64,000 bases of DNA from Mycolicibacterium rhodesiae NBB3 (GTDB lineage: Bacteria; Actinomycetota; Actinomycetes; Mycobacteriales; Mycobacteriaceae), in the NCBI RefSeq assembly GCF_000230895.2, contig NC_016604.1:1736001-1800000 (forward strand). The letters are read 5' to 3'. A program made the position numbers and the translations under genes. Position 1 is the first letter of the stretch, and the number at the start of each line of letters is the position of its first letter. Under the pieces are notes generated by a model. It was not told where the DNA came from, made no database searches, and worked only from the letters and a program-made list of their open reading frames with translations. This document shows, piece by piece, positions 1 through 9,679 of this stretch.

Positions 1-1
1 G

Positions 2-2497
2 TTGCTGCCCGCCATGGGTAGCGATCCCGATGAGTTGTTCGCCTCATTCGCCGTGTGGGCCGAGGCGCAGGGCACGACGCTGTACCCGGCGCAGGAAGAG
101 GCGCTGATCGAGTTGGTCAGCGGTGCGAACGTCGTATTGGCGACGCCGACCGGCTCGGGTAAGTCGCTGGTGGCCACGGGCGCGCTGTACGCGGCGATGT
201 CCGCGGCACGGCGCAGCTACTACACCGCTCCGATCAAGGCGTTGGTGAGCGAGAAGTTCTTCGCCTTGTGCGACGTGTTCGGTGCGGCCAACGTCGGCAT
301 GCTCACCGGCGACGCCGCGGTCAACGGAAATGCGCCGATCATCGCGTGTACCGCGGAGGTGTTGGCCAACATCGCGCTACGCGAGGGAGCCGACGCCGAC
401 ATCGGTCTGGTGGTGATGGACGAGTTCCACTTCTACGGCGACCCCGACCGCGGCTGGGCGTGGCAGGTTCCCCTGCTGGAACTGCCGAAAGCCCAATTCC
501 TCTTGATGTCAGCAACTCTCGGCGACGTCACGTTCCTGCGTGACGACCTGATACGGCGCACCGGTAGACCGACGGCACTGGTCGCCCATGCCGAACGCCC
601 GGTTCCGCTGCATCACTACTATGCCACCACTCCGATGCACGAGACGATCGCCGATCTGTTGGAGACGAGGCAGGCGCCGGTGTACGTCGTCCACTTCACG
701 CAGGCCTCGGCACTGGAGCGAGCGCAGGCGCTGATGAGCGTCAACGTGTGCACCAAGGAAGAGAAGAAGGCGATCGCGGACCTGATCGGCGCATTCCGGT
801 TCTCCTCGGCGTTCGGGGCGACGCTGTCGCGGTTGGTTCGCCATGGCATCGGCGTTCATCACGCCGGGATGCTGCCGAAGTACCGGCGGCTGGTGGAACA
901 GCTCGCGCAGGCCGGCCTGCTGAAGGTCATCTGCGGTACCGACACCCTCGGCGTCGGCATCAACGTGCCGATCCGGACCGTCGTGTTCTCGGCGCTGTCG
1001 AAATACGACGGCACCCGCACGCGTCTGCTCAGCGCCCGCGAGTTCCACCAGATCGCCGGACGCGCCGGGCGCGCCGGTTACGACACCGCGGGCACCGTCG
1101 TGGTGCAGGCGCCCGACCATGAGGTGGAGAATCTCAAGCAGTTCGCCAAAGTCGCCGATGACCCGAAGAAGCGCCGAAAGCTGGTGCGCCGCAAGGTTCC
1201 CGAAGGCATGGTGCCATGGAGCGAGAAGACGATGACCAAGTTGATCGACGCCGCCCCGGAGCCGTTGACCAGTAACATGCGGGTGTCGACCGCGATGATT
1301 CTCGACGTCGTCGACCGGCCGGGAGACCCGTTCGCAGCGATGCGGCGGCTGCTGACCGACAATCACGAGCCGCGCAAGCGACAGCTGCAGCACGTCCGGG
1401 AGGCGGTCGGCATCGCGCGCTCGCTGCTGCAGGCGGGTGTGGTGGAGCGGCTCGATGAGCCGGAGGCCGACGGGCGTCGTTACCGGCTTACCGTCGATCT
1501 GCCGCGCGACTTCGCGCTGAACCAGCCGTTGTCGACGTTCGCGTTGGCCGCGGTAGAGGTGCTGGACTCGTCGTCGGAAACCTACGCGTTGGATGTCGTT
1601 TCGGTCATCGAGGCCACGCTGGAGGATCCGCGTCAGATCCTGGCCGCGCAGCTGAAGAAGGCCCGTGGCGAGGCCATTGCGGCGATGAAGGCCGAGGGCA
1701 TCGAGTACGACGAGCGGATGGAACTGCTCGACGACGTCAGTTATCCGCGGCCACTGGACGAGCTGCTGCAGCACACCTTCGAGGTGTATCTACAGAGCAA
1801 CCCGTGGGCCGCCGACGGCCAGCTGGCGCCGAAATCGGTCGTGCGCGAGATGTGGGAGCGAGCGTTCACCTTTCGCGAGTACGTAAGCGTCTACGGGCTG
1901 ACCCGGTCGGAGGGCGCCGTACTGCGATACCTCTCGGACGCCTTCAAGGCGCTGCGGTCCGGAGTGCCTGCCGCAGCGCGGACCGAAGAGCTCACCGACA
2001 TCGTCGAGTGGCTGGGTGAGCTGGTGCGACAGGTCGATTCGAGCCTTCTCGATGAGTGGGAACAACTCACCAGCCCAGACCAACCGATAGATACGCCCGT
2101 TTCGGTACCTGCCCGCCCACGTCCGCTGACCGGAAACGAGCGGGCTTTCACCGCGATGGTCCGCAACGCGCTGTTCCGGCGGGTCGAGCTGTTCGCTCGG
2201 CGGCGCTGGTACGACCTCGGCGAACTCGACGCCGGTTCGGGGTGGTCGGCCAATCGCTGGGAGAACGTCGGCGACGACTACTTCGCCGAGCACGCCGAGG
2301 TCTTCACCGGCGCTGATGCCCGCGGCCCGATGCTGGTGATCATCCACCGTGAGCCTGGAGTGTGGCGGGTGCGGCAGATTCTGGACGACCCTGCGGGCGA
2401 CCATGATTGGGGCTTTGCGGCAGAAGTGGATCTGGAGGCGTCCGACGAAGAGGGCGCTGCGGTGTTGCGCATCGTCGACGCGGGACGGCTCGACTAG
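2..2497 (+). CDS. DEAD/DEAH-box (Ski2-like) helicase with DUF3516, 5' end possibly cut
   Basis: ATP-dependent superfamily 2 helicase of the actinobacterial DUF3516 type, expected to unwind RNA or DNA in the cytoplasm. Counting from the first in-frame start, Walker A TPTGSGKS is at about residues 48-55, the DEFH box (motif II) at 140-143, SAT (motif III) at 170-172, and GRAGRAGYD (motif VI) near 355. The C-terminal 400 or so residues are the DUF3516 region. The frame is open to the window edge; TTG at 2 or ATG at 14 could be starts, but relatives usually have a few residues more, so the true start may lie upstream. The next gene begins 15 bases after the stop on the same strand. Family assignment is firm; the substrate is not known. 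Confidence 0.9.
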   Translation: MLPAMGSDPDELFASFAVWAEAQGTTLYPAQEEALIELVSGANVVLATPTGSGKSLVATGALYAAMSAARRSYYTAPIKALVSEKFFALCDVFGAANVGMLTGDAAVNGNAPIIACTAEVLANIALREGADADIGLVVMDEFHFYGDPDRGWAWQVPLLELPKAQFLLMSATLGDVTFLRDDLIRRTGRPTALVAHAERPVPLHHYYATTPMHETIADLLETRQAPVYVVHFTQASALERAQALMSVNVCTKEEKKAIADLIGAFRFSSAFGATLSRLVRHGIGVHHAGMLPKYRRLVEQLAQAGLLKVICGTDTLGVGINVPIRTVVFSALSKYDGTRTRLLSAREFHQIAGRAGRAGYDTAGTVVVQAPDHEVENLKQFAKVADDPKKRRKLVRRKVPEGMVPWSEKTMTKLIDAAPEPLTSNMRVSTAMILDVVDRPGDPFAAMRRLLTDNHEPRKRQLQHVREAVGIARSLLQAGVVERLDEPEADGRRYRLTVDLPRDFALNQPLSTFALAAVEVLDSSSETYALDVVSVIEATLEDPRQILAAQLKKARGEAIAAMKAEGIEYDERMELLDDVSYPRPLDELLQHTFEVYLQSNPWAADGQLAPKSVVREMWERAFTFREYVSVYGLTRSEGAVLRYLSDAFKALRSGVPAAARTEELTDIVEWLGELVRQVDSSLLDEWEQLTSPDQPIDTPVSVPARPRPLTGNERAFTAMVRNALFRRVELFARRRWYDLGELDAGSGWSANRWENVGDDYFAEHAEVFTGADARGPMLVIIHREPGVWRVRQILDDPAGDHDWGFAAEVDLEASDEEGAAVLRIVDAGRLD

Positions 2498-2512
2498 TAA
2501 TACTCTCAGCCA

Positions 2513-3229
2513 GTGACGACGTTCGCGCTGGTGCACGGAGCATGGCACGACGCGTGGTGCTGGGACCGGGTGGGGCCGCTGTTGCAGCAGGCGGGCCATG
2601 ACGTGGTCGCGCCGAACATGCCGAGCGACGACGGGTCGGCGGACTTCGATGCGTACGCCGACGCGGTGTGCGGCGCACTGCAGGGCCGCGACGACGACGT
2701 GGTGGTGGTCGCCCACTCGCTGGCGGGTACCACCGGCGCGCTGGTCCCGCACCGTCGTCCGGTGCGGCATCTGGTCTATCTGTGCGCGGCGGTTCCGGAG
2801 GGCGGCCTCAGCCTGATCGATCAATGGCAGGACCAACCCGACATGGTGCATCCGGCGTTCGGCGACGGGTGGCTACAAGGATTGACCGCACCCGACGACC
2901 AGATGCGCACGGCATGGGTGGATCACGGTTTCGCGGCAGAGGTGTTCTACGCCGACTGCGACGAGGCCACCGCCGAAGCAGCACTTGCCCATCTTCGATT
3001 GCAGTCGGGCTACCCGTGGACCTTGCCGTGCTCGATGACCGAGCACCCTTCGGTCAGTTGTACGTCCGTGGTGTGCAGCGAGGATCTGGTCGTCAACCCC
3101 GCCTGGTCACGGCGGATGGCTGACCGCATCGGCGCAGAGATCGTCGAGCTTCCGGGTAGTCATTCGCCGATGCTGTCCCGACCGTCAGCGTTGGCCGATG
3201 TGCTGCTGCGCGTCGTCGCGGGCAACTAG
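2513..3229 (+). CDS. Alpha/beta-fold hydrolase (esterase-like)
   Basis: A 238-residue soluble hydrolase of the single-domain methylesterase/AB_hydrolase_6 type. The N-terminus has the HGAWH oxyanion-hole motif (about residues 8-12), the nucleophile elbow is AHSLAG around residues 68-73, and the C-terminal GSHSP carries the likely catalytic His. Starts at GTG shortly after the helicase stop, so it may be cotranscribed with it. Substrate unknown; plant-type esterases and lactonases share this fold. Confidence 0.8.
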   Translation: MTTFALVHGAWHDAWCWDRVGPLLQQAGHDVVAPNMPSDDGSADFDAYADAVCGALQGRDDDVVVVAHSLAGTTGALVPHRRPVRHLVYLCAAVPEGGLSLIDQWQDQPDMVHPAFGDGWLQGLTAPDDQMRTAWVDHGFAAEVFYADCDEATAEAALAHLRLQSGYPWTLPCSMTEHPSVSCTSVVCSEDLVVNPAWSRRMADRIGAEIVELPGSHSPMLSRPSALADVLLRVVAGN

Positions 3230-3241
3230 CCGACGTCGCAC

Positions 3242-4495
3242 CTAATTGGTCTGCGGTGGTGGGGGTTCGAAGGGGGTGTACCACCACCAGTCGGCGCGTT
3301 CGCCCGTGGGTCCGCGGTAGGGCGCGACGTCGGGTGGGGGTCGATTGGGTGGTCGCGCCAGCGAACTGGAGTGGAGTTGGCGTCCGTCACTGTCGGTGAC
3401 GGTGATGTTGGGTGCGGGTCCGGTGATGGTGATGCCGCCGCGGTGATGCAGGCGGTGGTGGTACGGGCAGACCAGCACGAGGTTGTCCAGTTCGGTGGTG
3501 CCGCCGTCTTCCCAGTGCTGGATGTGGTGGGCGTGCAGACCGCGGGTGGCCCCACAGCCGGGGACAGCGCAGGTGGGGTGGCGGTGTTCGAGCGCACGAC
3601 GCAGCCGGCGATTGATCGTGCGCGTGGTCCGTCCCGCACCGATCACCTGCCCGCTGCGCTCGAACCACACCTCGCACGTGGCATCGCAGGAAAGATATTG
3701 CCGTTCGGCCGCGGTGAGCAGCGGACCCAGATGCAGCGAGGCGATGCGATCTTTGACGTCGAGGTGCACCACGACGGTGGTGTGCTGTCCGTGGGGGCGG
3801 CGAGTGACCTCGGCATCCCAACCCGTCTTGACCAGACTCATGAACGCATCGGGCATGCTCGGCAGCGGCGGGGCCTGATCCGATGGCCGCTCGCCGGTGT
3901 CGTGGTCGCGTTTCCACTCGCTGATCAACGCGTCCTGATGAGAGGCCAGCGCGGCGTCGAACGTGGCGGCCTCGTCGTGGGTCAGGGTCATGCGATAACG
4001 CACGCATTGCTCGGCGGTGGTCTTGGTGATCGAGCGCTGCGGTTCGGCCCACGGGGCGGGTTCGGGCTTGGGGCGTGGTTCGAGTTTCAGCGCGGTGTTC
4101 AGCTGATCGACGGTGGCGGATTCGGCCAAGGCCGCGTAGTGCTCATCGGATCCGTGGCCGGCCTTCTTCGCGATGATGCCCACTTGATCCAGCGACAGTC
4201 GGCCCTCACGCATCCCCGCCGCGCATCGCGGAAACTCTGGCAGCCGGTGCGCGATGGCCGCAATGGTGTTCGCGTTGGTTATCGATGAGCCCGTCTTCCA
4301 GGCCACCAGCGCGGCGATCGACCGCGCCCCCGTCATACCCACCAGATTGTCGCGGTCCATCTCGGCGACGATCTCCACGATGCGTGAGTCGATGGCGTTG
4401 CGCTGCCCCATCAGCACACCCAACTCGTCGAACAACACCTCGAGCCGGTCTTTCGGCAGCATCTCAGCGACGAGAGAGGCAGCGGTCGACGACAT
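3242..4495 (-). CDS. HNH endonuclease signature protein, DUF222 / 13E12 repeat family
   Basis: A 417-residue member of the 13E12/DUF222 family, multicopy in mycobacteria and often linked to mobile or repeated loci. The N-terminal two thirds is the helical DUF222 domain. The C-terminal HNH domain has CAVPGC, then HAHHIQHW, then LVCPYHH, giving the ββα-metal cysteines and histidines. Convergent with the preceding hydrolase, with 12 bases between the stops. The biological role is uncertain; nuclease activity is inferred from the HNH motif only. Confidence 0.88.
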   Translation of the reverse strand: MSSTAASLVAEMLPKDRLEVLFDELGVLMGQRNAIDSRIVEIVAEMDRDNLVGMTGARSIAALVAWKTGSSITNANTIAAIAHRLPEFPRCAAGMREGRLSLDQVGIIAKKAGHGSDEHYAALAESATVDQLNTALKLEPRPKPEPAPWAEPQRSITKTTAEQCVRYRMTLTHDEAATFDAALASHQDALISEWKRDHDTGERPSDQAPPLPSMPDAFMSLVKTGWDAEVTRRPHGQHTTVVVHLDVKDRIASLHLGPLLTAAERQYLSCDATCEVWFERSGQVIGAGRTTRTINRRLRRALEHRHPTCAVPGCGATRGLHAHHIQHWEDGGTTELDNLVLVCPYHHRLHHRGGITITGPAPNITVTDSDGRQLHSSSLARPPNRPPPDVAPYRGPTGERADWWWYTPFEPPPPQTN

Positions 4496-4626
4496 AACTC
4501 GATCAAAGCAGAAGGGTCCGACAAGGTCTGGGCGACAACCATTTACGGTAACGTCACCGACACTTCGCGATCGATACCCCTGTGTCCGTTGAACAAGACA
4601 TCGGCGTCGAAGGCAACGTCATCGAG

Positions 4627-5139
4627 TCAGTTGTTGCTGCCGCAGTTCGTGTTCGACGGCTTGGCCGGCCATGCGCATGAGTTGACATCTGTCGTGCTGC
4701 CGTAGCCACCGCCGACGAACACGCCGTAGGCATCCCCATTGCTGCCGGTGTAGGTCGCGCCTCCACCTCCCCCACCGCCGCCTGCGTTCTCGACGACCAC
4801 GGTCCATCCCGCACCCTCGAGCGCGGTCCTGTAGACGTCCATCACCTCGTTCGGGGATCCGTTGACCAGAAAGTGTTTGTGAGTGCCGCTCTCTTGAATG
4901 GATTCGGGACCGTCGGTGCGCTGACTGTTGGCGGGGGTTGGAATCAACGACTGCAGATCCACGCTCGGGGTCGTGGGAGACCTGGCCACGGAGGTGGTGG
5001 GGACTGACGTGAGAGTCGCACTCGCCGATACGGTTTCGGTGACAGTTGTCGAGTTCGACTCACCGGATCCGCCGCACGCGGCCGTCACGAGTCCGATCAA
5101 CAGCAGCGCGGGAACCGCGGCGTATCGGGAAAGGATCAT
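4627..5139 (-). CDS. Mycobacterial lipoprotein, function unknown
   Basis: A 170-residue protein with a type II signal peptide; the lipobox VTAAC places the lipidated Cys at residue 22. It is followed by a Ser/Thr-rich linker. The middle segment (NEVMDVYRTALEGAGW) resembles small mycobacterial lipoproteins, and there is a run of eight glycines before the C-terminal part, which has two Cys that could pair. Its ATG overlaps the permease stop by four bases (ATGA), so translation is probably coupled and the lipoprotein may work with the transporter at the membrane. No recognised domain. Confidence 0.7.
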   Translation of the reverse strand: MILSRYAAVPALLLIGLVTAACGGSGESNSTTVTETVSASATLTSVPTTSVARSPTTPSVDLQSLIPTPANSQRTDGPESIQESGTHKHFLVNGSPNEVMDVYRTALEGAGWTVVVENAGGGGGGGGATYTGSNGDAYGVFVGGGYGSTTDVNSCAWPAKPSNTNCGSNN

Positions 5140-6515
5140 TTCGCACTCCCTGTCACCACGGGCAGCGTCCAGGCGCTGCCCTGCTCTCGATCCAGCACGG
5201 TCTCCGCCTTGTTCTTCAGCCCGAAGATGTAGACCAGCAGGCTCACGCCGATGATCACCGTGACGTAGACGATGAACAGGGTGACGTGATCGGGCTTGGA
5301 CGCCTGGTACAGCATCGGGGCCGTTCCCCCGAACGCGGAGTTCGCCAGCGCATAGCCCAAACCGACTCCCAGCGCACGGATTTCAGCGGGGAACAGCTCC
5401 GCCTTGACGATGGCGTTCACCGATGTGTACCCGGTGATGATGATGTAGCCGACGGCCAGGATGAGGAATGCCATCACCGCCGACGTCGTCTTCGGCAGGA
5501 ATGTCAGCAGGACGTAGGTGTAGATGACGCCGGCAATCCCGAAGAAGACCAGCAGCGGCTTTCGCCCGACCCGGTCACTGAGCAGGCCGCCCAGCGGCTG
5601 AAGCAGCATCAGGAAGATCAGCCCCAGCAGGTTGACCCACGTGGCTGTCAGTGCGCGGTCGGAACCGAAGGTGGACTTGACGATTGCGGGAGCGTTGACG
5701 CTGTACGTGTAGAACGCCACCGTGCCGCCCGCCGTGATGAGGAAGACGAGCAGCAGCGGTCGCCAGTAGGTCGTGAACAACGTCTTCAGTGAGCCGGCGC
5801 CGGTGTCCTTGCCCTCTCGGATGGCCTCGAGATGCGACTCGCTGAGCGACTCGTCCATCGAGCGGCGGATCCACAACACCACCAGTGCGGCGACACCACC
5901 GATGAAGAATCCGATCCGCCATCCCCATTCGTGCATCGCGTCGTCGTCGAGGAAGTGCAGCGCGATGAGCAAGGTGAACTGCGCCAGCACGTGGCCGCCG
6001 ACGAGGGTGACGTACTGGAACGAGGACAGGAAGCCGCGCCGGTTCGCCGTCGCCGCCTCGGACATGTACGTCGCGGACGTGCCGTACTCGCCGCCGGTGG
6101 CGAACCCCTGCACCAGCCGGGCGAGAATCAGGACCACCGCCGCCCAGTAACCGATCGATTCCCGGGTCGGCATGACCGCCACGACGAACGAGCACGTCGA
6201 CATCACGGTGATGCTGAACATCAGGGCGGCCTTGCGGCCGCGGCGGTCGGCGAAGCGGCCGAAGAACCAGGATCCCACCGGTCGCATCAGGAACGTGACC
6301 GCGAAGATCGCGTAGATGTACACGGTCGAGTTGGTGTCCGCCTTGTCGAAGAACTGGGCTTCGAAGTACGACGCGAAGACCGTGTAGACGTACACGTCGT
6401 ACCACTCGACGAGGTTGCCCGCCGAGCCCTTGATGGTGTTGAGCACCGCGCGGCGGGTGCTCGTCGGCGCCCGTGTCGGACCGGAAACGGCAGGTATCGA
6501 CGTCGGTTCACTCAT
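5136..6515 (-). CDS. MHS-family MFS permease (alpha-ketoglutarate/dicarboxylate type)
   Basis: A 459-residue twelve-helix symporter of the metabolite:H+ symporter family (KgtP/PcaT-like). The hallmark N-terminal NLVEWYDVYVYT, the loop motif GRFADRRGRKAAL between helices 2 and 3, and RLVQGFATGGEYG in helix 4 are all present. It probably imports a carboxylic acid with protons. Transcribed with the downstream lipoprotein. Substrate cannot be read from sequence; ketoglutarate, benzoate-ring metabolites and other organic acids are all transported within this family. Confidence 0.85.
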   Translation of the reverse strand: MSEPTSIPAVSGPTRAPTSTRRAVLNTIKGSAGNLVEWYDVYVYTVFASYFEAQFFDKADTNSTVYIYAIFAVTFLMRPVGSWFFGRFADRRGRKAALMFSITVMSTCSFVVAVMPTRESIGYWAAVVLILARLVQGFATGGEYGTSATYMSEAATANRRGFLSSFQYVTLVGGHVLAQFTLLIALHFLDDDAMHEWGWRIGFFIGGVAALVVLWIRRSMDESLSESHLEAIREGKDTGAGSLKTLFTTYWRPLLLVFLITAGGTVAFYTYSVNAPAIVKSTFGSDRALTATWVNLLGLIFLMLLQPLGGLLSDRVGRKPLLVFFGIAGVIYTYVLLTFLPKTTSAVMAFLILAVGYIIITGYTSVNAIVKAELFPAEIRALGVGLGYALANSAFGGTAPMLYQASKPDHVTLFIVYVTVIIGVSLLVYIFGLKNKAETVLDREQGSAWTLPVVTGSAK

Positions 6516-6603
6516 TCAGGCGACGCTAGCGGGGACCGCCCGAAAATCGGAGGGGTTTGCGCTTCGCAGCCAGAACGGCTTACCTAATGGGGTGGTTTAT
6601 GAA

Positions 6604-7398
6604 ATGAATCGTCGCCGCGCCATGCAGATCGCCGGTCTCGGCGCACTGGCGGCCACCATGTCCGTCCCCGTTGCGAACGCCCAGCCCTCAGACACCGACT
6701 ACCGGTTCGAGGACGACTTCGACGGACCGGCCGGCTCGGCCCCCGACTTCTCCAAGTGGGAGCCCGCCTACGAGCGCGAATCCATGGAGGATCCGACGTT
6801 CTGGGAGCTACCAGGCAACGTCGGCCAGTACCGCGACAGCCGGGAGAATCTCTTCCTCGACGGGAATTCCAACCTGGTGCTCCGTGCCGCCAAGGACGGC
6901 GACACCTACTACAGCGGCAAACTCTTCGGCAAGTACCGCGGCGGCATCAACACCACCTGGGAAGCGCGGGTCAAGTTCGACTGCCTGACGCCGGGATGCT
7001 GGCCCGCCTGGTACCTGGCCAACAACGATCCCGCCCACGGTGGTGAAGTCGACATCATCGAGTGGTACGGCAACGGCAGCTGGGCTCCCGGAACGACCGT
7101 CCACGCCAATCTCAACGGCGGTGAGCACGTCAGCCACACCATCGCACCGGACAGTGCCTGGCACAGGTGGCGCGCACAGTGGACGGACGCGGGCATCAGC
7201 TTCTGGCTGGACCACACCGAGGGTGCGTCACCGTACTTCACCGTCACGCCCGACAGCCTGCCCAATTACCAGTTCAACAACCCCGGCTTCACGCTGTTTC
7301 CAATCTTGGGTCTCGCGGTCGCCGGTTCGGGCGGCGGCGATCCCAGCGGTGGCAGCTACCCGGCGGAGATGCTGGTCGACTGGGTGCGTGTCTGGTAG
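6604..7398 (+). CDS. Secreted glycoside hydrolase family 16 (beta-1,3-glucanase-like)
   Basis: A 264-residue exported GH16 enzyme resembling, from memory, M. tuberculosis Rv0315. The N-terminus has a twin-arginine signal (NRRRAMQIAGLG, cleavage after ANA near residue 26). The catalytic motif EVDIIE gives nucleophile E148, D150 and acid/base E153. C127 and C132 could form a disulfide. The ATG at 6604 is chosen because the signal peptide begins there; the frame is open further upstream but that stretch overlaps the divergent permease promoter. Expected to hydrolyse or transglycosylate beta-glucans outside the cell. Confidence 0.88.
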   Translation: MNRRRAMQIAGLGALAATMSVPVANAQPSDTDYRFEDDFDGPAGSAPDFSKWEPAYERESMEDPTFWELPGNVGQYRDSRENLFLDGNSNLVLRAAKDGDTYYSGKLFGKYRGGINTTWEARVKFDCLTPGCWPAWYLANNDPAHGGEVDIIEWYGNGSWAPGTTVHANLNGGEHVSHTIAPDSAWHRWRAQWTDAGISFWLDHTEGASPYFTVTPDSLPNYQFNNPGFTLFPILGLAVAGSGGGDPSGGSYPAEMLVDWVRVW

Positions 7399-7410
7399 GA
7401 CCGCGCCGCC

Positions 7411-8091
7411 GTGATCCCTCGCTTCGCCATCGGCGAGGGATACGCGGTGTATCGCGGTCCGACGACGACCGGAACCCTGCATCGGCATGCCGCCTTTCAG
7501 ATCGTGGTGGGCCAGCCGGATGCGGTGGGCGTGGCGGACGCGGCAGGTATCACCCACCGAGCAGTCGCGCTCGTCGTGCCGCCGATGCATCCGCACTGCC
7601 TGCAGGCGACGCCTGACGTGCTGGCCTTCTTCGTCGAACCGCACTGCGCATTCGCGGACCGCCTGCGCAGGCACTACGGAGACGGCATCACCGCAGCCCC
7701 GGAATTGCGCGGCCTGAGCGAGGACGACGTCCGGCCGGTGGGCAGGCGCGGGTCCGACCAGCTTGACCCGCGGCTGATGCAGGCACTGAATACGTTGGCG
7801 GACAGCGATATTGCGTTGCCGGCTGTCGCCGCGCACGTCGGACTTTCGCCGCAGCGCCTACGTGCGTTGGCACGCGAGCAACTGGGGATGCCGCTGGCGC
7901 GCTGGCGGGTGTGGACGCGCCTGCGGCACGCCGCTGAGGTTCTGCAGAGTGGTCAGACGTTGGCCGACGCGGCCACGGCGGCGGGCTTCGCCGATCAGGC
8001 CCACTTCTCGCGCCAAATGCGGGAGATGATGGGCCTCACCCCCGCAGCGCTGCTGCCGATCGTGCGCAGTCAGTCCTTGCGCGCGACATAG
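7411..8091 (+). CDS. AraC-family transcriptional regulator
   Basis: A 226-residue one-component regulator with an N-terminal cupin-like sensor region (HRHAAFQIVVG) and a C-terminal double helix-turn-helix of the AraC type: first HTH around AVAAHVGLSPQRLRALAREQ, second around LADAATAAGFADQAHFSRQ, with the family's GLTPAAL ending. It starts at GTG 12 bases after the GH16 gene and may be cotranscribed with it. Its 3' end overlaps the convergent methyltransferase gene by 22 bases. Confidence 0.85.
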   Translation: MIPRFAIGEGYAVYRGPTTTGTLHRHAAFQIVVGQPDAVGVADAAGITHRAVALVVPPMHPHCLQATPDVLAFFVEPHCAFADRLRRHYGDGITAAPELRGLSEDDVRPVGRRGSDQLDPRLMQALNTLADSDIALPAVAAHVGLSPQRLRALAREQLGMPLARWRVWTRLRHAAEVLQSGQTLADAATAAGFADQAHFSRQMREMMGLTPAALLPIVRSQSLRAT

Positions 8092-8726
8092 ACGGAGATC
8101 GAACCGCTCACCGTCGGCACAACCTCGGCCTCACGGACATCGCCGAATCCACACTCGGACAGCAACTCTGGCAGTACACCGTCGGCATTGGGCTGGGTGT
8201 CCTCCTTGCCGTCCGCGAGCTGCACGATGCGAAAAGCCAACCGCATCAACACCGTCCGTTGCAGACCGAAGTCGGCGATCACGACCTTCCCACCAGGCTT
8301 CAGCACCTCGTGTATCGCTGCAAGCACAGCTCGCTTCATTGGCAGCGGGCATTGGTGCAGCACCAGGCTGGACACGACGGTGTCCACCGAGCCCACCCCC
8401 AACTCGTCAACCAGCGCATCGCCCATGCGCACCCGCCAGTCCACCGTGACGCCTGCCGCGTCGGCCTTGTCGCGCGCGAGCGCTAGCACCTCGCGGTCGG
8501 GATCCAAACCGATGATCCGGGCATGCGGTTCCACCCGAGCGAGGAGGACGGACAACGATCCGGTGCCGCAGCCGACGTCGGCGATGACGTCGCCGGGTCG
8601 CGGCGCGACGTGCATGGCGGCCAGCGACCGCCACAGTCGTTCGCGAGTCAACGCGACCACCGGGTCGTAGAACCGCGTCGGCGCGAACCGTCCGGCGGCG
8701 GGGGTGAAGGAGGCCTGCTCGCTCAT
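8070..8726 (-). CDS. Class I SAM-dependent methyltransferase
   Basis: A methyltransferase of 218 residues from the chosen ATG. Motif I is IADVGCGTGSLS, the acidic residue after beta-2 is in IIGLDPD, and motif post-II/III is GGKVVIADFG. An in-frame start 42 bases upstream would add residues with no family counterpart, so the start before SEQASFTPAAG is preferred. Overlaps the 3' end of the convergent AraC gene. Small-molecule methylation (UbiE/arsM-like fold) is likely; the acceptor is unknown. Confidence 0.82.
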   Translation of the reverse strand: MSEQASFTPAAGRFAPTRFYDPVVALTRERLWRSLAAMHVAPRPGDVIADVGCGTGSLSVLLARVEPHARIIGLDPDREVLALARDKADAAGVTVDWRVRMGDALVDELGVGSVDTVVSSLVLHQCPLPMKRAVLAAIHEVLKPGGKVVIADFGLQRTVLMRLAFRIVQLADGKEDTQPNADGVLPELLSECGFGDVREAEVVPTVSGSISVYVARKD

Positions 8727-8848
8727 GCGCCCAGTGTCGACGGCCACGTGGCGCCCGGTCTTGAACAAAACGCTTGCCCGGCCGTTGACGGGGAATACTG
8801 CGACTCGCAGTGGTCTTCTGCACTACAGAGCGACGATGGGAGTGGTTG

Positions 8849-9679
8849 ATGAAGTTCGGGATCTCCACATTCGTGACCGATGACGGCATCGACCCCGTAT
8901 CGCTCGCGCGCGGTGTCGAGGAGCGCGGTTTCGACTCGCTCGTGATCGCCGAGCACACGCACATTCCGGCAAGCCGGGAATCACCGTATCCGATGGGCGG
9001 CGAGCTGCCTGCGAAGTACTACCGGACGCTGGACCCCTTCGTCACGTTGGCCGCTGCGGCGGCGGTCACGTCCAGGATCGAGCTGTTCACCGGCATCGCA
9101 CTGCTCATCCAGCGAGATCCGATCACCACCGCGAAGGAAGCCGCAAGTGTCGACCTGATCTCCGGCGGACGGTTCGTCTTCGGTGTGGGCGCCGGCTGGA
9201 ACCTCGAGGAACTGCGCCACCACGGCACCGATCCGAAGACGCGCGGTGCGCTGCTCGACGAGCGCATCGACGCTGTCCGCGCGTTGTGGACAGAGGAGCC
9301 CGCCGAGTACCACGGCAAGTATGTCGACTTCGACCCGTCGTACCTGCGGCCGAAACCCGTGCAGAAGCCGCATCCGCCGATCTATGTCGGCGGCGACTCC
9401 GATGCCACCGTCAAGCGGATCATCCGGCACGAGGCGGGCTGGATCTCCAATGCGTTTCCCGCCGCGCATCTGGCCAAACGCATCAGCCAGCTCCGCGACG
9501 GTGCGGGTCACGACGTTCCGCTGGCCCAGTTCGGCACACCCGTAGATCCGGACTACTGGCGCGCCCTCGAAGATCTCGGGTTCGGGCAGGTGGCACTGCT
9601 GCTGCCGACCGAGTCGCGCGACGAGTCGTTGCGGTTGCTCGACGAGTACGCCGAGCAGGTCGCCACGTACCGCGGCTAA
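8849..9679 (+). CDS. LLM-class F420-dependent oxidoreductase (TIGR03619-like)
   Basis: A 276-residue bacterial luciferase-like TIM-barrel enzyme. The start MKFGISTFVTDDG, the segment SLVIAEHTHIP, the GGRFVFGVGAGWN loop and the KPHPPIYVGG strand are typical of the mycobacterial F420-using subgroup. Probably a hydride-transfer enzyme with coenzyme F420 rather than FMN. ATG at 8849 is used because upstream codons have no family equivalent. Its stop overlaps the stop region of the convergent SDR by four bases. Confidence 0.85.
   Translation: MKFGISTFVTDDGIDPVSLARGVEERGFDSLVIAEHTHIPASRESPYPMGGELPAKYYRTLDPFVTLAAAAAVTSRIELFTGIALLIQRDPITTAKEAASVDLISGGRFVFGVGAGWNLEELRHHGTDPKTRGALLDERIDAVRALWTEEPAEYHGKYVDFDPSYLRPKPVQKPHPPIYVGGDSDATVKRIIRHEAGWISNAFPAAHLAKRISQLRDGAGHDVPLAQFGTPVDPDYWRALEDLGFGQVALLLPTESRDESLRLLDEYAEQVATYRG

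Noticed and set aside
509..1774. Long reverse-strand open frame (421 codons) inside the helicase
   Set aside because: Antisense to a conserved helicase; product is Arg/His/Leu-rich with no recognisable motif, a typical GC-rich shadow frame.
3371..4288. Forward frame of 305 codons within the HNH gene
   Set aside because: Opposite strand of the DUF222/HNH gene, which has clear domain motifs; the forward product is low complexity.
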